Shown: positions 28,301-43,300 of the stretch, one piece after another | Layout: each line of letters begins with the position of its first letter | Numbering within the stretch: the stretch's first letter is position 1 | Source: Sipunculus nudus | Taxonomy: Eukaryota; Annelida; Sipuncula; Golfingiida; Sipunculidae | NCBI GenBank assembly: GCA_026874595.1 | Contig: CM049309.1 | Location: forward strand, 10,073,076 to 10,137,075 | DNA: 64,000 nt | Direction: 5' to 3' | The notes under the pieces: generated by a model | Seen by the model: the letters and a program-made list of their open reading frames with translations, nothing else | What the model was told of the DNA's origin: nothing | Databases searched by the model: none | Made by a program: the position numbers and the translations under genes

Positions 28301-31300
28301 AATAATATTAAAGAATATATTCATGAATGCATTCATTAATACATTTTGAAACTATTTGCACTGGTATTCATATACTTTCATTTTTACCTGAATTACAATT
28401 CTTTATGCAAGAAATTTTATAATGGAGTACATTTTCATATTCGTATTTAAATACAATTGCAAAGTATTCCCACCATGACTGGCATTTATTCAGTTTTCAC
28501 CAAACAATGATGTTGAGAATCCAGAATATACAAAATTCACACATTTAAATAATGATCATAAGTACCTGGTTTTATGGCTTTTATTTATATTTAAAAAAAT
28601 AAATGTAATATATTCATTTTGGACTAATTTCACATCAATGTACACACTAGACACAGTAGGAATCTAGATTAATAATATCAACTGCATCTTTGTCTATCAT
28701 TAATTTCCTTCATATGATCCCTAATGATTAGTAATGAATAATATGATTTACTTTTTTATCATTAAAATTGAACTGAAAAATACCATAGGTGACTGCATGG
28801 TGTTATTTGGAATACGTGACATTCTATCCATCATTACAAGATTCTTATATCATCAGTAACTGCAAGTTGATTTCCTGTTATTATAAACTAACAATTCATT
28901 TTCTATTTTTCTTTAATTTGTTATTAAAAACCAATAAAAATTTATTAATTTATTGTTAATTGTTATGTTGTTGGTTAAAACTACTAGATGAGTTGGGTTG
29001 GACACCTGGATTAACTGTGGCTGGCCATTAGCTGCCTGGTTGCCCCAGTGTATGGCTCGCCTCAGTATGCATAATTTGCTGAAAGTTCAACAAGGTCAAC
29101 ATACAGGTGACTCAAGAGGGGCTGTAGAAAGAGCCAAGGTCTGACATGGTCTCATAAAAACATTAATAAAAGCTACAATTTTTGGCCAATTTCTTTCAGC
29201 TTTCTAAACTAAAAAGCTGAAATCCTTGTGTGCATGATATGAAAATTATATCAACAGTGCTCACAGGAAACAAATGTGCCATGGTCAAAGTTGGGCAAAA
29301 TTTAAGGTACTAATTTTATATTTATACTAATAACATATAAAATTTGAAAAATTCAGAACTAATTTTGGGTATTCAATTGAATCTTGATTAAATAATGTTA
29401 CATCCCTGGCAAAAACATCTCTAGCTTCAGCAATCCCCTTTTTAAGGGAGTAAACATATTTCTTGATTTTTTACAAAGTGCATTATGTTTGGGCCCATAA
29501 CTTAAAACAATTACGCAATACTGACATCATTTCTGGCATATGCATAGAGAATGTATAGAAAAATATGTATATTATATATGATTAAAGTCAGATCAGTGGT
29601 TTTGATATTAGGCAGTCTTGAGGTGTAACAATGGGTTTTTAATGGAAAAATGAAGTTTTTCATTAATATCTCTAAGGTATTAAGTCCTAGTGACCAAATT
29701 CTTGGCATGGTAGGGGATTTTGAAGACATCTAATTGTATGCCAAATTTTAGGAACTGCATATGACTAGCTTGATGTAAACAATATGTTACATGGTGCTTG
29801 TAAACTTGAATAAAATCTACAGTTTTTGATCAACTGGTTTCAAATTTTTGGTGTTAACAGACAAAATGCTAACAAAAACATGCTGTGAAAATTAAATCCA
29901 CAGTACTTACAGGAAAAAAAACGTGCGATGGTCAAAGTTGGGAAAAATTTAAGGTACCAATTTTTATTTTTGTTAATATTTTAAAATATTTAAAAGATTT
30001 TTATCTAATTTTGGGTATACAATTTAATTTTGATAAATTAAAGTTATATTACTGGAAAAAAAAGTCCATAGCTTTAACATGTTTTGTGTTAAGTGATCAA
30101 ATATCTTTCCTGATTTTTTACAAAATGCATTATGTTTGGGCCCATAACTTTTTCAAATTATACAATACAGACATAATTTCTGGCATGTACATAGGAACTA
30201 TATAGAAGAATATTTATGGTAAATATGAGAAAAAACAGATGAGTGGTTTTGATATTAGGCAGTCCTGAAGTGTGAAAATAGGTTTTAATAAAAAATTGAG
30301 GTTTTTCCTTAATTTCTCAAAGGAACGAAGTCGCAAAGACCCAGTTTTCTGCTTGGTAGGAGATCTTTGGGACATCTAACATTATGCTGAATTTTGGATT
30401 CCTAAGTCTTACGGTTTCAAAACGTGCCACATCTACGGACGGACAGACAGACGGACGGAAGACGGACAATGGACCACGACTATAGCTCAGATGACTTCTA
30501 GTCAGCTGAGCTAAAAATGCCTCCCACATCGATTTTTGAAAAAGAGTGCCTGAGAACCAAATCTTATTTATTTTGGCCTTATTCAAACCAATGTCTCATT
30601 GTTAAAGTAAAATATTTTTAACTGAAAAATAATTTGAACCCCGACCACTAGATGGCACTCAGTAGCAAAGTGGTATTACTGTAAATACCAATAATTGTAT
30701 TGTCACATAACCAATAATCTTCTAGTGATTCTAATTGAGCATGAAGATGACAGTAGAGGATATAGAGAGGATTTACTCACAATAGAGGATATGTTATTTG
30801 TAGCTGAGCAATATACATTAATTTATTTCATAAATGAAGCTTGGGAAGTCCAATAGTCATATGGTAATTTTAAAAATATATGATAGTTAAACCTCTGCAG
30901 CTCTGCTGAAATGCTTTCTTTTACTTTAGTAAATTTTAATTTGTTACTTTAACTCTAGATGGCATTCAGTAGCGAAAGTGGTATTACTGTAAATACCAAT
31001 AATTGTAAGAAACTGAGCATTATAATATTTTTTCATCTTTAAAGATGGGGAAGTCCAACAGTCTTACAGTAATTTTAAATAATAGGACTATCTTTTTTTT
31101 TAATCTAAAATAACAGGCTATTTTGTTTCTTTTTATTTCATGCAGAACTTTCAACCAGGATATATACATGGAACTACAAAAGTTCCCAAAGGTCAACTGT
31201 ATCTACTTTTGAGTAACAATAGGGTGACCAGTTTTAAAGAAAACACTTTAATCCAATGGGATCCCTCCAGTCAGATGAATAACATACTTTACTTCACACA

Positions 31301-34300
31301 GCCAGAACTGAAAGACGTCTTGAATGGCGACCAACAAAGACTGCTACCTTGGGAGTATACCATGCAAATTCAGACACAAAGAAACACTGTACTCCCTCTT
31401 ACAAAAAATAACAAAGATCGATTCCTTTAACATACATATGGTGAAACCAGAAACCATGTTTTTTTATTGCTCACATCATTTTTTTCAGGATGTTTTGTGT
31501 GAATACTGACATTATATTCAAAATGGCTTTTTTAAAATGGTGAAATATATTTTCATTTTTTTCCATACATTGATATTATAATACTCTATTTTTACATAGC
31601 AAAATGTAATTCCATTTGAATTTTTTGCACTTAATTTAATTTAATTTAATTTAATTTAATTGTTTTTTTAGATCTTGAAATCATATTTAAATTATTTTTA
31701 ATGGTAAAATCCGCTTCTGATTTTGATTTTTTATATAAACGACAAGATCATGTTTAATTTTTATTTTACATCTTAAATGATGGCCCATGCACAGATGTAT
31801 CCTTTGGCAGAATGAAGCTTTTGATGGGCTTCACTGTAACAATACAATGGGCCAGCATTTTTTATTCCTAATCAAATGCCAGCTGATGATTAACAAAAAC
31901 ATATATGGAAATATGTTTTCCAACTTAGGGCAAGAAATAACTCAAAGGTTATGGTGATTTAATTAATGCATCAAGCCATTTCTCCTTTACATCATAAATT
32001 TTTTGGTTGTAAACATGATGACCAAACCTGAAAATTTATAGGAATGATATCTGGGATCTTGAAGAACCAAATAAAATATATTTTTATATTGGTAATATAA
32101 GAATATAAATATAAGAATTTAATACCAGTATTATAAGTAATATAAAAAATTAACAAGAATGATATGATGATTATGGAGCAGGAAGAACCATTTGAATAAT
32201 TTTTTTTAAAATCAGTACTATTTTATCCAGTTTATGAAAAACTAAAAACACATCAACAGGCACCAATGTATTATTTTGTATCTTTCCTGCAGTATGTTTG
32301 CTCAGTGATGGTTGAGATATCAGCAACCTATCTTGCACAATCTTTTTCTTCTGTGAATGTTAATTGGGGAACTGGGTCTCATTACAAAATGTTAAAATAC
32401 AGTAAGCCAGATCTTAATTATATTTTGTGGAGAGTTGAAAGTATATAATATTGATTCTGGTTTATAAATGTTCAAAATAAGCAATAAATAACAAGTCAAA
32501 GTACAAGGGATATCTCTACATCTAAGCAGACTCACTCAAACAAGCTAGTAACAGGAATTCTCTCTGACAGGAAAAGTTAACTTGTGCACTAAATCCCTGA
32601 GGGGTGCTGAGCCAAGGTATAATGAACGAGAGCAATCGGACCTTGAATTACAAAACTGAAAAGCACTTCCTCCGATTAGCTTCCTTTCTTTGCAAGCCAG
32701 CGGGCTTACATACATCCAGTGGGTGCTCCCGCAGGTATCAAAATGGCCGCTATCGCTGTAAGGTCACGATACAAAACGATAGAGGAAGTGTTGTAAATCT
32801 ATCTGGTGGGATCTTGTCTTGCTGAATCAATAACAATGTAGCTTTATCAGAGTTGGGAAAAAGTGTCTCAGAAATGTCTGTCTAGGGACTACTTGTCTGA
32901 GGAATATTGGTCTAGAAAACATTGATCTTAATAAGTGTAACAGATTTAGATTTCAAACAAACTTTTTATAATTGATCAATGTGTTGTTATAGTAGCTGTA
33001 TTTATTATTCATCAATTTTTTTAGCGACAAATTCATCGGTTTCTATTTTTTTTATTTAGTGTGCAAATGCTCTGATGCTTCAAGTTACTATGGTAGGCAA
33101 TCATATTTCAATCTGAAGCTAATATTAATAATTCAGTCTTCTCTGTATAAAACTGATAAAATGTACTGGATGTTTTAATATAGCATTTATTTTGCTGTCT
33201 ATTTCAGTCTGTAGCTGCCACTGAATATAAGTGATGACTAGAAAACCTGGTTTTTGTGACACAAAAACAACTATATGTCTCCCCTGACTATGGGCCTCAC
33301 TTTCCCAAATTCGAGGGAAAAAATGGAACCCTTCAAAAGTTTGGTGTTAACTTAAATCCTGGATTTCTACAGATTTGACCTTCTATGACGATGATCAAGG
33401 TTAGACCAGGTTATGAACTGATCGGAGATTTTATTCTGGCTGATTTGTTTTTTGGCTCCTCAAGGAACTTTATTAAAACAATTAGTGTTTCAAATTTGAG
33501 GAAAAAATATGGGATACTACTAAAGTTATGGGTTTCACAAAAAATTTCACCCAATTTAACCTTGATGATCAAGGTCATGATCAGCCTTGCCGCAACTGCT
33601 TACCGGGGCAGCAACCACTTAAAAGGAATTGTAACTTTATACAAGTAGAGCAGATGAACAGCTGCCTTTAAGAACACTGACAGGGGTATACATGTAGACT
33701 AACAACTACACTCCTCTAGTTTGTGCTAAAATTTGCATTTTGCCATCTTTCAGAATTTTCACCATATAATGATGGCTGGGTCATGTGTAATAGCCCTCCC
33801 GCACTGTACTGACTTCTACTGGTTATATTTTATCATAATTAATAATGGCAACACCACCAATCAATATCCATCTCATAAGCGATTGTTAGTGAGAGTTACT
33901 ATGGTCCTGGACAATTCCAACACCTTAAGCAACAATGTATTCAAGAAGAGACTTGTTTTTCAGATCCCCAGTAAACTGTATTACCCTTCTGTAACTTTTT
34001 ACATGGTGCATTTGCAGTTCCTTCTGGTTGATTAGGCCAATGTCTAATTATTTTATTGCAACCTGACAATGAAAACCTCATTTGTAAAAATATTACAATT
34101 TTTTGTGGGTTACAAAGTGGTTGGAAAGACCATAAATTAAATGAGTAATTAATATTTGCAATCAACATTATTCAACAGAGAGAATGTCAATGGGAAGACT
34201 AGCCCAGGCTGTAAAATGCACCACGACAAATCACGAGATCCAGACTTTTTCTCTGCATTTAATTCTCCTTCACTTATTCAGAACTTGACCAAGAGAGCAA

Positions 34301-37300
34301 ATCCACAGATTACCCATGTGACCCAGGTCTGTGTAATAATGGTAACGTTAACCTCCATCGGGACTGAGCGAAACAGATAAAGTTCTAATTGTATTCAAAA
34401 CAGACAGTAATCAATGCATTCCAGTCCAGACTTTTCTGCACCAGAAAAATCAAGAGTCACTTACAATTTATTTTGTATTACATTTTGCATGGGTTTGATT
34501 CTATTTTTCTTGCAACTGATCTAACCACTACAGCTAATATGCTCCACACATTTGACTTATTTATGCTAATGAGTCCCCAAAATGCTCCTCCACAGAAAGC
34601 TTTCCATTCCAATGGTTGTAAGAGCCGTTAATAAGACAATTGTGATGTCACAAAGGTCGGTCGCATGTGATGTCCCATTGACTGACGTCATCGGCTGGAT
34701 TGATATATCTTTGTTCTCTAGTGATGAATATCTCACAACCATGTGTTGCCATATTTCAGATTATTTGTCTCATATGAATATCATGAAAGGTAAGACATTA
34801 TTATTCACTCAGTACTCGGTGAAACAGCTCCTTCAACCTTTAATTGGCAAAGAACTTTTCATGTCTCCTTTGTATGAAAAATTTGCAGAAAAACATGCAA
34901 ACATGGGAACTGGTACAGACTACATGTGTTCTGTTTGGGAGAGTCACCAAAATTATTCAAATTTTGTGCTTGTCAGGTGATTGACTGTTAACATTGCCCA
35001 TGGTAACAACCACTCTGCTCATGCTTATTCATTGAATGAATATGCAATTGGGGTCACATAGAGTTCATGACTAGGTCAATTAGATTGCCCAGTTTCAGGA
35101 CAGCCAATGTAATCACTGTTGAGAAATGTGATTCTAACCAAGACTTTCTAAACATAAACAGGGAAGGGGAGGACTTCTGCCTCATTTTCTCCACCTATCC
35201 TTAGGTGTAGATATTTGTTTTGGCAATATTATCTCTACCTATCCATAGGTTGAGATATTTGTTTTGGCAATATTATCTCTACCTATCCTTAGGTGGAGAT
35301 ATTTGTTTTGGCAACATTATCTCTACCTATCCTTAGGTGGAGATATTTGTTTTGGCAATATTATCTCTACCTATCCTTAGGTGGAGATATTTGTTTTGAC
35401 AATATTATCTCTACCTATCCTTAGGTGGAGATATTTGTTTTGGCAATATTATCTCTACCTATCCTTAGGTGGAGATATTTGTTTTGGCAATATTATCTCT
35501 ACCTATCCTTAGGTGGAGATATTTGTTTTGGCAATATTATCTCTACCTATCCATAGATGGAGACATTTGTTTTGGTTATATTATCTCTAACTATCCATAG
35601 GTGGGGATATTTGTTCTTGGCATTATTCTTCTTTTATTATTCTTTCACTTTTATTATTCTTTCAAAGATATGAGACAGGTGACTCAGCACTTTTCAGCTG
35701 GGCATTTAAAACTTGGGATAAAATACCCTAAGAAAATTATTGATTTGTTTTGTAAGTGTATGATAACTGAAAGTACAGGACAAACTTAAATGAAAAAACA
35801 CCCATAATATTTACCGATAACTGTGAAATAATTCATATTTGCTAATATTTCAATGATTTAAAGTATATATCTAGGTATCATTACATTTTCATTTAACCCT
35901 AAGTCCTTCAGCTTGATAGTGCTTTGACATTTATTCTTTAGAGGACCACTTCATTATGTGTTATAAAAATTTTCATATTTCAATATACATGATCACATAC
36001 AGGTGTCAACAGTAGAGGGCATACCAAGTCTGTTTCCATGACAACCAGCAGTGATCGTGAAGTGAGTAATTCATCAGCGAACTTACAAGAAGATAATATA
36101 CCCATACCAGGATCCAGCGGGGACTTTGTTCATAATCCGAACATATGATATTACTTATCACCTGGGGGAGCCATAAAGACGCCAAATCAACATAGAAGGC
36201 TGAAAGTTCATTAAAAGTAGCTTGTAAATGGATAGCCAGCCTCCCCATAGGTGTCTGGCCATACCCAATTATACGCCAGCTCACTGTATGCAATTTACCA
36301 CCAATGTAATAGCAAGACAACCAAATTTAGTGTTAAGTACTGAAGTCACCCCTGATATGACCTACCAGACATGCTCTTACAATGGCAGAAAGCTCAATCT
36401 TGCCTGCATTAAGTTTATATGACCTTATTAGCTAAACAAGCCAGGCCTATGATTATTAAGTGCTTATACCTTCAGGTTTTAGATTAATCCAGACCTTGCA
36501 AACAGTTCTTACCTATGTTTGTCATTGCTTCTCGTTCTGTCTGACTGTCAGTCTCTCTATACTCTCCCTGTACACCTGTGGGTTTTTTTTTTTAAATACA
36601 TTTCCAATAATAGGTGTATTTTCTCACGCTATTTATTCATTTTGACTGAATATGAAAGTGTCCTAGCAAATTTAACTCTGCACACAGACTTACTTTCTCC
36701 AGTTCACCTGTTTTATACTTTGTACTTTGTTATGGTTCAGTGTGTGAGTAAACACAGTCCACGAGTGTCTGTTTACTATAACAAGAGGTCCAACCTTGAG
36801 GCAACTTCCCAACAAGGAGAAGAAACTTGAAAAGAACAAGGGACCTATGGGTCACGACGCTCAGCTGTTATATATGATAAAACTAGATGTGTCTGAACGA
36901 CACGAATGCCCCCGCCTGGGGCAAATTAGAAACATTTGTTAAATTTTTTTAAGTTCAGGAAGTGTCATATGGTGAAAAGTAGGTCAACAAGGGCAAAATG
37001 CAAACTCGATCAAGCAACACACCAAAAATCAGACCAGTATCTGCAGACATTGTGAAAAAAAAATCCATACATGTGCATTTTTCATAAAAATTTCTGTCTT
37101 TCATGAAATTTTCTGTTTAGGAGCCTTAAAACAATCAAAATTGGTCAACTGGGATGAAAAGGGAACTCCACCTGTGACTGGTCATTATCTGCCCACACAC
37201 AAAAAATCATGGCAGTATCTGCAGGCATTTTGAAAAAAAAACCTTACATGTGTATTTGTCATGAAAATTTCTATTTTCATGAAATTTTCTAAGTTAAAGA

Positions 37301-40300
37301 GCCATAAAACAGTCAAAAGTAGGTCAACTGGAATGAAACGCAAACTCGATCTGTAACTAGTTAATATCTGCCCACACACCAAAAATCAGGCCAATATCTG
37401 CAGGCATTGCGAAAAAAAGTCTGTACATGTGTGTTTGTCATGAAAATTTATATTTTTCATGAAATTTTCTATGTTTAGGAGCCGTAAAACAGTCAAAAGT
37501 AGGTCAACTTGAACGAAACGCAAACTCGATCTGTAACTAGTCAATATCTGCATACACACCAAAAATCAGGCCAATATCTGCAGGCATTGCGAAAAAAAGT
37601 CTGTACATGTGTATTTGTCATGAAAATTTATATTTTTCATGAAATTTTCTATGTTTAGGAGCCGTAAAACGGTCAAAAGTAGGTCAACTGGGACGAACAC
37701 GAACTCGATCTGTAACTAGTCAATATCTGCCCACACACCAAAAATCAGGCCAATATCTGCAGGCACTGCGAAAAAAAAAGTACAACTGTTCGATTTCGGA
37801 ATGACGGAAGGACGGAAGGACAGAAGGACGGAAGGACGGAATGACGGACATGGGTAAAACTATATGCCAACTATAGGCATAAAAATATTATTTAGAAATG
37901 AGGTACATGCTGGTTTTGTGTGGTATAAAATATAAGCTGTATTATGAGTTGTTGTTGTTTAGCTTATGTATGATTTTGATAGTTCCTTTGGAGACAGGGA
38001 AGAGGATTGATTTCATTTATTTTATTAACAAATGGAGTACTATTGTCACACAGATTTTGACTTGGCCATATAACTTATAAGCAGAACATATGATATAAGA
38101 GTTTAACTATTTATTAAAAAAAATTACAAATATTGTCCCAAATATAATTTTTATTAAAAATAATAAGAGAATCATATGATTTTTTAAAATGAAATATAAC
38201 TGAAATGATTATTAAAATAATATTAAAGAATATATTCATGAATGCATTCATGAATACATTTTGAAAGTATTTGCACGAGTATTCATATACTTTCATTTTT
38301 ACCTGAATTCCCATTCTTTATGCAAGAAATTTTATAATGGAGTACATAATCATATTCGTATTTAAATACAACCACAAAGTATTCGCACCATGTCTGATAT
38401 TTATTCAGTTTTCACCGAACAATGATGTTGAGAATCCAGAATATACAAAATTCACACATTTAAATAATGATCATAAGTACCTGGTTTTATGGTTTTTTAT
38501 TTATATTAAAAAATAACTGTAAAAATTCATTTTGGACTAATTTCACATCAATGTACACACTAGACACAGTAGGAATCTAGATTAATATTATCAACTGCAT
38601 CTTTGTCTATCATTAATTTCCTTCATATGATCCCTAATGATTAGTAATGAATAATATAATTTACTTCTTTATCATTAAAACTGAACTGAAAAATGCCATA
38701 GGTGACTGCATGGTGTTATTTGGAATATGTGACATTCTACCCATCGATACAAGATTCTTATATCATCAGTAACTGCAAGTTAATTTCCTGTTATTATAAA
38801 CTAACAAATTCCTTTTCTATTTTTCTTTAATTTGTTATTAAAAACCAATAAAAATTTATTAATTTATTGTTTATTGTTATATTGTTGGTTAAAACTACTA
38901 GATGAGTTGGGACGGACACCTGGATCAACTGTGGCTGGCCATAAGCTGCCTGGATTCCGTGTATGCCTCGCCTCAAGCATGCATAATACAGGTGACTCAA
39001 GAGGGGCTGGAGAGAGCCAAAGTCTGTCAGGGTCTCATAAAAAAGATTAATAAAAGCTACAATTTTTGGCCAATTTCTTTCAGCTTTCTAAACTAAAAAG
39101 CTGAAATCCTTATGTGTGCATGATATGAAAATTATATCAACAGTGCTCACGGGAAACAAACGTGCCATGGTCACAGTTGGGCAAAATTTAAGGTACTAAT
39201 TTTATATTTATACTAATAACTTATAAAATTTGAAAAATTCAGAACTAATTTTGGGTATTCAATTGAATCTTGATTAAATAATGTTACATCCCTGACAAAA
39301 AATCTCTAGCTTCAGCAATGCCCTTGTTAAGGGAGTAAATATATTTCTTGATTTTTCACAAAGTGCATTATGTTTGGGCCCATAACTTAAAACAACTACG
39401 CAATACTGACATCATTCTGGCATGTTCATAGAGATTGAAAAATATGTATATTATTTATGATTAAAGTCCGATCAGTGGTTTTGATATTTGGCAGTCTTGA
39501 AGTGTAACAATGGGTTTTTAATGGAAAAATGAAGTTTTTCATTAATATCTCGAAGGTATTAAGTCCTAGTGACCAAATTCTTGGCATGGTAGGGGATTTT
39601 GGAGACATCTAACTGTATGCCGAATTTAAGGAACTTAGAGCTGAAGCTGGGGAGCTGAGCTCTTGCAAACTGCATAACACTAGCTTGATGTAAACAATAT
39701 ATTACATGGTGCTTGAAAACTTGAATAAAATCTACAGTTTTTGATCAACTGGTTTCAAATTTTTGGTGTTAACAGTTGAAATGCTAACAAAAACATGCTG
39801 TGAAAATTAAATCCACAGTACTTACAGGAAAAAAACGTGCCATGGTCAAATTTGGGCAAAATTTAAGGTACCAATTTTTTATTTTTATTAATATTTTAAA
39901 AAATTTAAAAAATGTTCATCTAATTTTGGGTATACAATTTAATTTAGATAACCGTATTATACGTAATAAGCACCCCGGGCGCTCTCAAAATTGAAATTTC
40001 CCCAAATCTTTCTTTTACCCTAATAAGCGCCCCCCCCCCCCCCCCCCCCCCAAACCCACATCTGCCAACTACCAAAGTGCGTTACGATCCTCTGACACTG
40101 CGACTTGTGTACACGTGGTTGACTTCATTATAGCAATTATAAAAAAAAACTCACGATCTTTAGTGATGGTTGTATGAAGTTTTGAGAAAATATTAACTAA
40201 TCCAAGCGACAGTTCATGAATTAAGCAAGTTAATATCAACATATTGCAAGTGTTGGCATGGTTACATGGACAGAAAATAAACTGAATACTCGAACCTAAT

Positions 40301-43300
40301 CATTTGATCAAAGCTTGGGCGCCACTGATAAATTACAGAAAAGGACGTCACAACATTAAAAAAAAAATGTAAATTTCACACCCTCAGTACATGCCATATC
40401 TGTTAACTATTTTAATGACAAATCGGGAGATTCTAGCTACATGCGAGCGATAATAGCCATGGTGTGCGCAACTTGCCCACAGTGGCAGGGAAAGAATCAT
40501 TCCAGGCTGACCACATCGGAACAGAAGACATTGGAACAGGCGATATCTGAACAGGTAGCCTGTAACAGACGACCTCTGATCCGACAATTTATTATCCAGA
40601 TAAATACTGGATAAATACTTTCATGAACAGGTAAAGATAAGTTTGTATTATTCTTTTCATAATGTGTTGAAAAGGATGGGCTTGATAAAGTAATTTAAAG
40701 ATAATAATTTAAAGATAAAAAGCTCTGAACGGCAGTGAGTGAGCAGACCAATGAGGCCCATTGTCAGAAGGTGTCATGGCTGATTGATCGTACACCTGCG
40801 TGCGGCATAAATTTTCTCACTTTTTTCGCCATTTGTAGTTACATTTAAACTGTAACGCTACTTTGATTAAATTTTAAAAAAAAATCTAATGTTTTGAGAC
40901 AACCAGTTGATCACATTGGTACTGAGAAATTGCTTCCCATTCTGTATTAAAAACTGCAAAAGCCCTTTCACAATCTAAGCCGAACGATGTTGGAATAAAG
41001 GGGCAAACCAGATTGAATGTGCCAAGGGGCCGTTGTCAAGGGGACCACAGCCAGGGTACCACCGAGAATTTGTGTACGGTACTCCACTTGAAAGACACGA
41101 GCTTCTGGCGGGTCTTTCTAAACTAGAAGGCATTAATCAATTATTTTTGACCAAGTTCTAACACTTTATAGTGCATTTCTGTCTGTATGTTTTAATGAAA
41201 CAAGTATGCAATGGATTTCCAATCATAGAGATCATAAAAAGAAAATACTGGTTGGCAGAACAGAGATAAGGTCGGTCGGAAACCGGAAGCAGAAGACTGG
41301 ACCTGATTTTATCAGCATATCTTTCCAATGAAAATGGCGGATAATTGAAATTATTTTCTTTTAGAATTGTGAAAAGGGAAAAAGGTGAATTTCGCTTTAT
41401 ACTGTTGGATGTATTTCGTATCAGTGGGAAAGTGACCAGCGCCGCTGATTTCCCGCCATAGACCTGGAATTCTATCGGACAATGTTACATTCCCGGTCGG
41501 GAATCGATTCAGGCATTTAGAATTCCTGTCATCAAAATAGAATTAAATATTTCGACCCCTGTTTATTTTTTCTCCACAAATATTTCAGACAGTGTGGGAA
41601 CCAGTATAAGCACATTCGAAATTGTCCTGGGTATAATCAGTTAATCGTTGTTTTTTTAAAGAATTATCCATTTCATATGAGTTATTGGGTGTTAACAATA
41701 AAAAATGTCATGGCCCGGCGCGGGTATTTTTCAACACACAGCGAGGTCACAGGGCTATCTGGAGCGAATGTTCATTGAGGAATTCCTATTCATATTAAAT
41801 CATGTGAAATCATAGAATTGAGCGTTGTAAATACACAATTTACATCTTGACATTGCTGGGAGCAGGAGTAATACAGATCTTATTTAAGGCTGTTTTGGGT
41901 GGTATTACGGTGCAAAGCCAGAGGGATATTTGTTCCATACCAAAGGATAATAGAGAATCTAATGTTTTAAGAACGTTGATCAAATCAATTGAGAATCGAC
42001 GATAACTGCGAGCTCTACGTACTGCGGTGGCAATAAGACCCCAGCTCATTCAGGTCACCCGATTGGCATGGCCACCTGCAGGGCCGGCCTTCACGGACAC
42101 AGTTGGCCATTGTAATCTATGATACACTTGACCACTGACTCTGCAACTATTATTATTATTATATAAGCTTGGCGGGGAGAAATGAAAGTATAACGTTGCA
42201 CCACGTTATATTGGCTAGGGAGAAAAGTGAGGTTCATCCCTTAGTTTTTTTTTTAATGTGATCTCCTTCAAAATCCGTTAGTGTGGGGGGGGGGGGGTGG
42301 AGGGAAGGGGGGGGGGGGGGGGCGCTTATTACGGAAGGGGTGCTTATTACGTCGAATACGGTAATTAAAGTTATATTACTGGAAAATAGGTCCATAGCTT
42401 TAACATTTTTTGTGTTAAGTGATCAAATATCTTTCCTGAATTTTTACAAAATGCATTATGTTTGGGCCCATAACTTTTTTAAATTAAATAATACAGACAT
42501 AATTTCTGACATGTACATATGAACTATATAGAGGAATATTTATGGTCAATATGAGGAAAAACAGATGAGTTGTTTTGATATTAGGCAGTCCTGAAGTGCA
42601 AAAATAGGTTTTAAATAAAAAATTGAGGTTTTTCCTTAATTTCTCAAAGGAACGAAGTTGCAAAGACCCAGTTTTCGGCTTGGTAGGAGATCTTGGGGAC
42701 ATCTAACATTATGCCGAATTTTGGATTCCTAGGTCTTACGGTTTCAAAACGTGCCACATCTACGGACGGACGGCAAGACAGACGGACGGACGACGGACAA
42801 TGGACCACGACTATAGCTCAGATGACTTATAGTCAGCTGAGCTAAAAAAAACCAGTTAGAAGCTAGAAATCCTGATTTGTTAAGTTGTTCAGTATGGTTT
42901 CCAGGTGGCATGCCTGCTATGTTTATGTTTATGGCACTGATCATGTGTGGTGCAAGTTGTTTGCCAATTGTATACAGGAGTTAGCAAACAGATAGAGAAC
43001 AGAATATTAGTAGATACCATAACGTTTTAAAGAGGAAACTCTATATTTCATGTAAATTTAACACACCTTGTATGTGAATAGGTCCCTTTAATAATGTTAT
43101 ATTTTTAAAAATGCACTTAAGCTTAATATTTACCTTATTTTTGCTGTGATTTGTGGTGATTGTCTGATTACAAATTATTGATCTTCTTTTAAGAATGAAA
43201 CTTGATTAATTCATAATAAAACTTGACTAATTAAATATGTTCAGTATTTAGCAATAAGAAATATAAAATATATATGAAGATGTAAATTATTTTAAAGAGG

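Larger units (their letters stand above)
36835..42847 (+). mobile_element. 2.6-kb family A element, copy 3, with two nested insertions
   Basis: It has the same head (AACAAGGGACCTATGGGTC) and the same tail hairpin as copies 1 and 2. It is 6013 bp long because 36883-37880 (family B) and 39951-42362 (TIR element) are inserted. Removing both leaves 2603 bp, the same as the other copies. Confidence 0.85.

Noticed and set aside
34582-34980. 132-codon plus-strand frame as a gene
   Set aside because: It lies in a dispersed repeat whose other copies (51761, 53938) do not keep the frame; no recognised motif.
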